The notes beneath the pieces are model-generated. The model had not been told where the DNA came from. It was given only the letters and a program-made list of their open reading frames with translations, and searched no databases. Below are positions 40,963 to 48,804 of a stretch of 64,000 bases of DNA, piece by piece. The position numbers and the translations under genes were made by a program. The stretch is from Leishmania mexicana MHOM/GT/2001/U1103 (lineage: Eukaryota; Euglenozoa; Kinetoplastea; Trypanosomatida; Trypanosomatidae): the NCBI RefSeq assembly GCF_000234665.1, contig NC_018311.1:496001-560000 (forward strand). Reading direction: 5' to 3'. Within the stretch, counting starts at the first letter, position 1; every line of letters begins with the position of its first letter.

Positions 40963-42621
40963 TGCAAGGGGGCGAGCAGCCTGACGAGGGTGATCGGTCA
41001 CATGCAGGAGAAAGGACGGCACATCACCTAAGCCATACAGCAGCGAGCGCATGCAGAGCGAGGGAGAGACCGATACACACATAGGTGCCACGCTCGCTGA
41101 CCACACCGCGACCGTGACTCTTGCGCTACGCACGAGTGTGACGCCTGAGAACGGGGCGATGATGGTGGCAGTTGGTGAAATGGGGCGATTTTTGCGGGCG
41201 GGGAGGGGGGGTAACAGGTGCCCAGAAGCCGCACAAGAGAGCGGTTGATAGAAACAGAGGTGGCCGACCGCATCGAGCTCTTTGCTTCACATCGGTTGCT
41301 GCCCTGTGCCCGCCCCCTGGGGGCTACTAACTTCCCCTCACCTCCTCTCTTACCACGTCTGAGTTCCCTGCGCTTTCTTCCGCTCTGTTTACCAGGGCTG
41401 CGCTGACTCTCCTTCTGCACTTATCGTTGTCGTGCACGATTCCATTACGTACCGGAGGATGAGAGGGGGAGAGGGGAGGAACACCTCCGTGCGTGGTATC
41501 ACAACGTTCAGTGCCCCCACCCTGTGTGAGGACGTCAGAGGGATGTACCGCTACTTGGGGCCAGCGGCCAGACCCTGGATGGCGTGGCGTCGGGGAGACC
41601 TGCGACAGCGAAGACGCCCATGCCATCCATGCGATGGGGCGAGTGCCAGCGCGACTGGGACGCATCTCGGCCTCGGCCCTCACACTGCCTACTGGTGCGG
41701 GGTGAGCCCGAGTGCCGCCTCGAGGGGGGAGGGGGGATGCACCAGGGGTGGCGGCCTGCGAGGCGGGGGTGGGTGGGTAGCGGGCTCGGATGGCGCGGTG
41801 GGGGGAGGGGCCTGTGACGGGCTCTTGTGGTGGAGCGGCGTTCAGCTCATGCTGTAGGGCAGCGCGTGGATGCGGTGAAGAAGAGAACGCCGACTCGATG
41901 TTGATTGTCGTTTGCATTGTCGCGCACAAGGATGCGCGGCAACCGAATACGAAGCGGAGGACGCCGGGTGTGCAGCGCTCATCACGGAAGAGGTGCACAC
42001 AGCGTAAGGTAAGAGATGTGCATGTGTGCTTCGCGCAAATACGCGACAGCAGTGCACCCGCTCCAGTGACGGAGCGCATTACCTAGCTCCCACCTCCGTC
42101 ACCCTGTCGGTGGGTGTTGGGAGAGGCGAGCCGGGTGGCCTACGAGTGGCTCGCACATCTGCCCCTCTCTCACCTCTGCGTTCGGCTGTGATGACGGGTG
42201 CATGTTTCCTGTTCGCTTGCCGTTGGCTGCTTGCGTGCACCGGGTGCTCTCTCGCTGTCTCACTTGCCTCCCGCGGCTCTTTTCCCACCGTTTCCTATCC
42301 CGCCACTGGTGGTGGTGGACGCACCGCTTACTCTCTTCTCTGCCATCACGCCCGCACGCAAACGTACGTGGAAGAGGAACGCGCTCACCCACCCGCACCT
42401 CTCTCCTCTCCTCCCTTCTCTTGTATCTCTCACCTGCGTAGGCAGTCGCGCGCGCTCTTTGTGCCGCACCGACATTCATCTACAAAGCGCACCTTTCGCA
42501 CTCACCCGTACGCGTCCAGGTTATATACGCCGCCCAAGCACGTCACCAAGGAACACCCACCCACACCAACTGTGTCTTGTAGTTCGGTTGCCGATCGCGG
42601 CAGCAGCAGACACCAGCGCAG
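40963..42621. other. Intergenic/UTR stretch containing SIDER copy 3
   Basis: Apart from the SIDER there is no supported gene. C/T-rich sequence at 42395-42430 and AG at 42581-42582 after TGTGTCTTGT are candidate splicing signals for RPN10. Confidence 0.6.
41458..41887 (+). mobile_element. SIDER-like retroposon, copy 3
   Basis: It is nearly identical to copies 2, 4 and 5 and shares the extended 3' end GCGTGGATGCGGTGAAGAAG with copy 2, as well as the GACGGGCTC variant. The 5' end has GGAGG-AACA-CCTCC. It lies in sense orientation between the coiled-coil gene and RPN10. No target-site duplication was recognised by eye. Confidence 0.82.
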
Positions 42622-43659
42622 ATGGTCGAGGCGTGCTTCCTGTGCTTGGACTCCACGGAGTACATGCGCAATGGGGATCAGTACCCCACTCGCATGATGG
42701 CGGAGCAGGATGCGGCCTGCCTGCTGGCGAATGCGAAGCTGCAAGCGAACGCCGAAAACACGCTTGGCTTCCTCACAACAGGGGGGAATGCGTGTACAGT
42801 GTACGAAACTCTCACAAACAATGTGGACGCTATCATGACCTCGATCGGCAGCATCCCCATCAACGGTAAGCGCTGCAACTTCAGCTCTGGTCTGCAAATC
42901 GCGTCGTTGGCTCTCAGTCACCGCACCAACTCCCGCGCTGAAAAGCGCATTGTCGCCTTCGTTGGCAGCCCGATCGGGGAGACGGCAGCGGAGTTGGAGG
43001 CGCTGGCGAAAAAGCTGCGTAAAGATGACGTCGCCGTGGACGTGGTGACATTCGGCGTGGAGTCGAACGTGGAGCTGCTGCAGGCCTTTGTGAAGAAGGT
43101 ATCCAAGAAGGAGAACTCGCGCTTCCTGGCGGTGACTGCGCGCGAGAACCTGACAGACAAACTGATGAGCAACGCCATTCTCCTCGGCGAGGACCTTCCC
43201 GAGGGAGCCGAGGGCGGTGGCGCCAGCATGAGCGGCTTTGGTGTGGACCCCAACATGGATCCGGAGCTAGCCATGGCTCTCCGCCTCTCCATGGAGGACG
43301 AGATGCAGCGCCAGGCGGCAGCGGCCGCTGCTGCGGCTTCATCTGCAGCCCCTGAAAGCACACCGGCTTCTGGCAGCGCTGCCACTCCTGCTGCTCCCCC
43401 AGCTCCAGCAGCGGCGCCGGTGGTGGACGAGGATGAGCTGAGCTACGAGAACATGTCAGAGGAGGAGATGATGCGGCGGGCCATCGCCCTCTCACTGCAG
43501 GATACCGCGCAGGGCGCGTCGGAAACGGTGTCCCAGCCATCGGCGCCGCAGCCTGCCACTACCTCGGAAGCGTGCAGGAATGAGGAGGAGAACGAGGACG
43601 ACTTTGCGAAAGGCGTCGAGGACGCCTTGGAGAAGGAGGATGAGGAGAAGCGCTCGTGA
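42622..43659 (+). CDS. RPN10: 26S proteasome regulatory subunit RPN10 (S5a)
   Basis: The product has 345 residues. Residues 1 to about 190 form the von Willebrand A domain, starting VEACFLCLDSTEYMRNGD, with NFSSGLQIASLALSHR and RIVAFVGSPI, and later VTARENL. Two ubiquitin-interacting motifs follow: DPELAMALRLSMEDE at about 213-227 and SEEEMMRRAIALSLQD at about 280-295. An Ala/Pro-rich linker separates them and the tail is acidic. RPN10 sits in the base-lid junction of the 19S particle and binds polyubiquitin chains. Yeast RPN10 has one such motif; two is like animal S5a. The gene is flanked by two near-identical SIDER copies in direct orientation. Confidence 0.97.
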   Translation: MVEACFLCLDSTEYMRNGDQYPTRMMAEQDAACLLANAKLQANAENTLGFLTTGGNACTVYETLTNNVDAIMTSIGSIPINGKRCNFSSGLQIASLALSHRTNSRAEKRIVAFVGSPIGETAAELEALAKKLRKDDVAVDVVTFGVESNVELLQAFVKKVSKKENSRFLAVTARENLTDKLMSNAILLGEDLPEGAEGGGASMSGFGVDPNMDPELAMALRLSMEDEMQRQAAAAAAAASSAAPESTPASGSAATPAAPPAPAAAPVVDEDELSYENMSEEEMMRRAIALSLQDTAQGASETVSQPSAPQPATTSEACRNEEENEDDFAKGVEDALEKEDEEKRS

Positions 43660-45701
43660 AGGAGAAGCGGTGGGGCTCTCTTCTCTTCACCTTGCCCTCT
43701 TCTCGCCATCCTTCATGCGTGCGCTTGCGCATGAGGGGCTGTATTCTCGTTTCGTATTCGTTGTGTTCTGGGGATGTTGTTGATGTTGCAAGAGACAGAA
43801 GGAAGGGCCCCCTGTGCGCCTTTGCTCGGCCATGTCTATGAGTCTGTGTGTTTTCTCCCCGGTATGTACCGCCACTGCCGAGATGGTTGTGCGTCAGTGC
43901 CAAGAGCGAAGCCTGCCATGGTTGGATGCGGCGTAGCGACAACGGAAGCCAAAATGAACAAGCAGTGTGAGCGGCGTGTGCGGACAGTCCCACGTGTGCC
44001 CTTCACCACTCCTACGTCGCTATGCGCGAACTTGGGGGCATCGCGTCTGACGGCGCGTGGAAAAAGACGCTGTCCGGCGGCCCGGACGTGCCAGTGGCCC
44101 CGCATCGTATTCGCCGTATGGAAGTAGACGGGGATGACGGCGATGTGGCGGCCACGATGGCCTTCATGCGCGCATCGGGTGGTCTCCATAAACTTCCCAC
44201 TTCTCCCTTGTTGAATTCACTCGCCGCTGCCCCTTCTCCCTCCTCGCCCCACCGCCCACGGACACAGACAACTGTGTCGCGGCGCATCCACCCTGCCCCC
44301 CCCCCCCCCCACACACATGCACTCCAAAGCCCTCTCTCTCTGTGTGCGTGCGCGGCAGCGTTGTCACGTGTAGCGATGCGCACAGGTGGCGCAGAACGTT
44401 TTGCCTAGAGGGGACCCGGCTAGGGAAAGCCGCGGGTGCTGCCTGCGATGTACAACCTCGCCACACCGCGGCACACGCGTAGTGTGGGTGTGCGAGCGAA
44501 AGGTAAGTAGTTGCACATCTCATTTCTCCTCCTCTACCCCCTCCTCCTCCTCTCGCACCGCTACCCAGTGACATCAGCTCCCACCCCGCTGATAAAGCCG
44601 TTGTGTGGCGTGGTGTGGTGTGGTGGAAGGCGGAGGGGAGAGTCGGCCGCCAGAGAGTTGATCCGTTACATTTTCATCTTGGCGCCACGCATATGTCCGC
44701 CTTCCTCTTTTTCTTGCATGCGTTTTCCCCTACACTGCAGTCACGCGATGATGACGGAGGGACACCTCCGTGCGTGGTATCACAACGTTCAGTGCCCCCA
44801 CTCTGTGTGAGGACGTCAGAGGGATGTACCGCTACTTGGGGCCAGCGGCCAGACCCTGGATGGCGTGGCGTCGGGGAGACCTGCGACAGCGAAGACGCCC
44901 ATGCCATCCATGCGATGGGGCGAGTGCCAGCGCGACTGGGACGCATCTCGGCCTCGGCCCTCACACTGCCTACTGGTGCGGGGCGAGCCCGAGTGCCGCC
45001 TCGAGGGGGGAGGGGGGATGCACCAGGGGTGGCGGCCTGCGAGGCGGGGGTGGGTGGGTAGCGGGCTCGGATGGCGCGGTGGGGGGAGGGGCCTGTGACG
45101 AGCTCTTGTGGTGGAGCGGCGTTCAGCTCATGCTGTAGGGCAGCAGACAGACGTGTGGAAATCAAGCATGTCTCTTGCTCTTCTTCGCATCGCTGAAGTC
45201 TTTTCGGCCTCTTGTGGGGGCTCTCAGCTGTTTCGCCGGGCAGCTTCCGGCCGCGACGTGCGGGCATACGGAAGCGCCTGTGGAGCATGGCAGCTTCCTT
45301 TGCCTCCCTCTGCTGTCAGGTGGAGGATGTGAAGTAGTTGTACTAGCTCATCTTTCTGCACACATTATGTCTCACCCGGGCAGTGCCCGCAATCCTATCC
45401 GTCACCGGACGGGGCGTGAGGGACGAGAGAGGAGGGGTTGGACGCTGCATCTCCGCAGAAGCTATCAGAAAGAGAAAAAGCAATGCTGTAAAGCGTGGAA
45501 TGCAGAGTCCTGCGCCCTCTTCCCGGCTACATTCACTGCGGCTGTGTGTGTGTGTGTGATGACCCACGGCAGGTCAGAAAACGGAACAGGACAACTCCAG
45601 CCAGTAATAGCCTTCTCCTCATCCCACCTCTTTGATATCACACCTGCCATGGCGGGAAGTATTCCTACACGCAGCCAACATACAGGTGCACGCCGCCACC
45701 C
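43660..45701. other. Intergenic/UTR stretch containing SIDER copy 4
   Basis: Apart from the SIDER there is no supported gene in these 2 kb. A 15-C run is at 44296-44310. The AG at 45662-45674 region before the next ATG has only a weak pyrimidine tract, so the splice acceptor of the Miro-like gene is uncertain. Confidence 0.55.
44750..45144 (+). mobile_element. SIDER-like retroposon, copy 4
   Basis: It is nearly identical to copies 2, 3 and 5. It carries GGAGG-GACA-CCTCC at its 5' end, the GACGAGCTC variant shared with copy 5, and ends at GTAGGGCAGC with no GCGTGGATGCGG extension. It lies in sense orientation, downstream of RPN10. Confidence 0.82.
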
Positions 45702-47432
45702 ATGAGCTCCTCGCTCCACGTCCTCTTAATCGGTACGGACGCCTTTCACGTGGAGGGCGCGCTGCAGGGCACGGCGGTACACACGCACCGCGCCTGGAAC
45801 ACATCCTACCAGTTCTCCTGCACCTCGTCGCTGAGCGTAGACAAGGTTGACAAGCGGCTTCTGCTGGTGTGCCACATTATTGTGTTGTGCAAGGGATGCC
45901 GATCACCGGCGAACAAGTCAAGCTACAGTGATCGAGCGGTTCTGGCACTGCCGGACGCGACGGCCGGCTGCGTGGAGGAGTTGAGAGACAGTGCTTTTTT
46001 CTATGGCACGTGTGCCCTGGAGGAGCTCAAGGCGAAGGTGCTGACGATCGGCCTCGCCCCGCCGCATGTGATCTTCGATGCCGTGCATGGTTGCTTCACA
46101 CCGGTTGGCAAGGCCGCGTTCGAGCGTGCTTTTTGGCTCTTCGACCGCGATGCGGATGGTCTGCTGCGGCTGCCTGAGATTGTTGGGTGGCGCAAGCAGG
46201 TGGAGTCAGCTGCCTACAGCGCGGAGGAGGACGTAGGTCTCTTCTTGTCCGAGTGGGGCGGCGCCGTCGCGGCGGAGAAGCTGGCGGACCAGGCTCAGTT
46301 TCTGGCCCTCCACATTGAGTGGCTGCAGAAGGGCTGCACGCTCGAGGCGTGGGCCACGCTGCACGCCACCGGCATCCACCCTGACGGGCTGCCTTACTCG
46401 TGGTATGACCTGCACTGTATCCGTGTGGATCGGGGAACGAACACGTACCTGTCCTCCCACGCGATCCAGTTCTTCACCAACGTGTATAAGCTGAAGCGAT
46501 TTGCCGACACGGCGGACATGTGGTGCGTCACGCCCGGTTGTCCGTGGGACTCTGTAGAGGGGTTTCTAAAGGTGCATATGCCGATGGTCAAGTTCGTGGA
46601 GTACTGGAAGTACATGGCACTGGTGCGGCGCGACGAGGTGATTCGCTACGCTCGGTACTGGGGATACAAAGGTGAGATTAGCTACCTCTTCGCGCGTCGT
46701 GCTGCCCGTGCATACCGGCTCCCTGGCGAACCCGTGCCGAACACGATTCACGTACTCGTGGCCGGGTCGGAAAACTGCGGTCGGCGGAGTCTCATGAATG
46801 CCTTGACGACTAGCGGCCTGGAGGGCTTTCAAAACTCGGACCATTCAACGGGTACGTATGTACGCACCACCACCTTCTTTGCCACGAAAGGCCCCGAGCA
46901 GGTGGAGGAGGCGCAGACGCTGGTGTACTCGACGACGTCGGCCGAGGCGTGCGCTCAGCTGCTGTCCGACTCGGGGTTGTCAAAGACCATAGACGTCGTT
47001 CTACTGTGCTACGACGGCACCGACATCGATGGCAGCGGGGCTTACGCGATGTCGCTATTTGAGCAGGCCAGCACTAGCGACGCATGCGAGCGGCTGCCGT
47101 TCGTCGTTGTGATGACGAAGGCGGATGCCGCGCCGCCGGTGGCGGGCGGCAAAGAAACAAACGCGGGGCAGCGTCTAAGGAACTTCTGCCTTGCCCATCA
47201 GTTACTGTGGCCGCCGGTCATCACCAGCAGCGAGCAGCCAGATCAGAGCGAGGCCGCATCACTGAACGAGTACATGTATGCCGTAGCCTCGGACCCGGCG
47301 CTGGCGGTTGGGCAGCCTCCCCTCACGTACGTGCGCATTCTTCGCCGAGCGACGTTTGTCGCCATCATAGCCGTCGCGGCTGCTGGGATTGGACAGACCC
47401 TCGTCAATGTGCTGCGGCGACGACGACGTTAG
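45702..47432 (+). CDS. Miro/Gem1-like mitochondrial Rho GTPase, divergent
   Basis: The product has 576 residues, close to Gem1/Miro length. The N-terminal region starts SLHVLLIGTDAFHVEG but lacks a recognisable GTPase P-loop. A canonical EF-hand loop lies at 148-159 (Asp148, Asp150, Asp152, Gly153, Glu159). A second helical EF-like region follows with WYDLHCIRVDRG. The C-terminal GTPase-like domain starts HVLVAGSENCGRRSLMNAL (355-363), where the P-loop lysine is replaced by arginine, and retains VVVMTKAD as G4. The protein ends with a hydrophobic segment (about 546-568) and five arginines, the tail-anchor of outer mitochondrial membrane proteins. Miro proteins act in mitochondrial morphology, transport and inheritance. 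The N-terminal GTPase of trypanosomatid Miro is known to be degenerate or absent, consistent with this one. Confidence 0.92.
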   Translation: MSSSLHVLLIGTDAFHVEGALQGTAVHTHRAWNTSYQFSCTSSLSVDKVDKRLLLVCHIIVLCKGCRSPANKSSYSDRAVLALPDATAGCVEELRDSAFFYGTCALEELKAKVLTIGLAPPHVIFDAVHGCFTPVGKAAFERAFWLFDRDADGLLRLPEIVGWRKQVESAAYSAEEDVGLFLSEWGGAVAAEKLADQAQFLALHIEWLQKGCTLEAWATLHATGIHPDGLPYSWYDLHCIRVDRGTNTYLSSHAIQFFTNVYKLKRFADTADMWCVTPGCPWDSVEGFLKVHMPMVKFVEYWKYMALVRRDEVIRYARYWGYKGEISYLFARRAARAYRLPGEPVPNTIHVLVAGSENCGRRSLMNALTTSGLEGFQNSDHSTGTYVRTTTFFATKGPEQVEEAQTLVYSTTSAEACAQLLSDSGLSKTIDVVLLCYDGTDIDGSGAYAMSLFEQASTSDACERLPFVVVMTKADAAPPVAGGKETNAGQRLRNFCLAHQLLWPPVITSSEQPDQSEAASLNEYMYAVASDPALAVGQPPLTYVRILRRATFVAIIAVAAAGIGQTLVNVLRRRRR

Positions 47433-48273
47433 CGCTCTTTGAGGGTAAGAGGAAAGACGAAACAGAGCGATGCGGCGACGATCCCCGATAGCCGAGAGCG
47501 CACACGTGAGTTCTGTGTCTCCGAATGCTACGTGAGGCAGATGTATGCTCGAGCACACAAAAGAATCGACGTTTGTGCGGGGTTTTTCTTGGTTCGATGA
47601 CGTCGCTTGAGGCTGTCGTGCTGAGTGTCGTTGCGTTTCTCTTGCTCGCCGTCCCCCTTCTCATCTCTGTGTGCATTAATAGATGCGTGGGCTTGCTTGA
47701 ACGCGATGGCGCACGTATTCGCTAATTGAAGAGGGGAGCGCAGTACTTCTCTCGCCCCGCTGTGGCTCCTATAGCCTGCACACGTGGATCAGCAGGTTGG
47801 TAGTGGCAGAGTAGGTGTTGGGGAGGGGGGTGCTCGATAGCCCTTGAGAGGCCTTGACGATAGGCGCAGACTTGACTTGAGGTCGTCTCTGACGCTTCTT
47901 CGATCTTTGCTGGAAGCTGTGGCGTCGCTGCTGCTCGTTTTTCCCGACGTGGCACGCCTCTTCTCATTTTCTGTTCATCTCCTCCCTCTGTGCTCCATCT
48001 TTTACGCTCACGGGTGTACACCAGAATCACAAACACCCACTCACCTCTCTGCACCCCGCGTAGCTGAGCAACCAACAACCAGGCACTTTCGTTGCCAGCT
48101 ACCTCCAGCATCTCCCCATCTCCCTGCCCATCGCCATATCTCCCCTGCTGTTCGGCTGCTACGCCGTCACTTGCACACGCACGCTCTTTCACGCACGCGA
48201 ACGGTACAGCTTGCGTGTTCGCAATCACCCGTCATCGACCGCTGCTGAGCGGCTGCACCAGCAAGCAGTAGCC
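47433..48273. other. Intergenic/UTR stretch
   Basis: No long gene. A 42-codon ORF with a membrane segment (47597-47725) is listed separately. The pyrimidine-rich sequence at 47935-48000 and about 48098-48150 offers splice signals for MsrA. Confidence 0.55.
47597..47725 (+). CDS. Candidate micro-ORF with one transmembrane segment (doubtful)
   Basis: The ORF encodes 42 residues from an ATG, mostly one hydrophobic helix (AVVLSVVAFLLLAVPLLISV) followed by a short polar tail ending RDGARIR. The frame is also open to an earlier ATG at 47525 (66 residues). A hydrophobic helix with a basic tail is the form of small membrane-complex subunits, but such segments also arise by chance in T-rich UTRs. There is no recognised family and no clear splice acceptor just upstream. 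It is reported as a possibility only. Confidence 0.2.
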   Translation: MTSLEAVVLSVVAFLLLAVPLLISVCINRCVGLLERDGARIR

Positions 48274-48804
48274 ATGCCCTCGCCTATCCGAGCCACCTTT
48301 GCCGCCGGCTGCTACTGGGGTACTGAGCACTACTTCGTGCGAAATTTCAAGGATGGCATCCTGTCGCACCAGGTCGGCTTCATGGGCGGCGTTGAGGGAA
48401 AGGCAGTAACCTACTCTGAAGTCACGAAGGGCAACACGGGCCACGCCGAGGTCTTGGACTTGATGTACGACCCCGACAAGGTGTCGTACAAGGATCTGCT
48501 CTCCTTCTTCTTTCGCATGCACAACTCCACGACCCTGAACCGGCAGGCGGGTGACATCGGTACCAACTACCGCAGTGCCATCTTCTACCACAACGAAGAG
48601 CAAAAGAAGGAGGCGGAGGCGTACATCGCGATGCTGAACGGTGCCAATGAGAAGCTTCATTCCTCCTTCAGCAAAGCCTTTGGCGGAGCCCCCTGCATCA
48701 CCAGTCTGGAGAAGGCTGGCACGTTCTACCCAGCGCATGAGGCACACCAGAACTACCTCGAGAAGCACCCGGGTGGCTACTGCTCGCACCGCTTGTACTT
48801 CTGA
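48274..48804 (+). CDS. MSRA: Peptide methionine sulfoxide reductase A
   Basis: The product has 176 residues, a standard single-domain MsrA. The catalytic motif is GCYWGTE with Cys13 (family usually GCFWG), followed by VGFMGG, VTYSEV, GHAEVLDLMYDP, LLSFFFRMHNSTTLNRQAGDIGTNYRS and, near the end, YPAHEAHQNYLEKHPGGYC with a C-terminal cysteine that can serve as resolving residue. It reduces methionine-S-sulfoxide in proteins using thioredoxin/tryparedoxin-type donors, part of oxidative-stress defence. There is no clear signal or mitochondrial presequence from this ATG; an in-frame extension to 48211 has no ATG and is UTR-like. Confidence 0.97.
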   Translation: MPSPIRATFAAGCYWGTEHYFVRNFKDGILSHQVGFMGGVEGKAVTYSEVTKGNTGHAEVLDLMYDPDKVSYKDLLSFFFRMHNSTTLNRQAGDIGTNYRSAIFYHNEEQKKEAEAYIAMLNGANEKLHSSFSKAFGGAPCITSLEKAGTFYPAHEAHQNYLEKHPGGYCSHRLYF

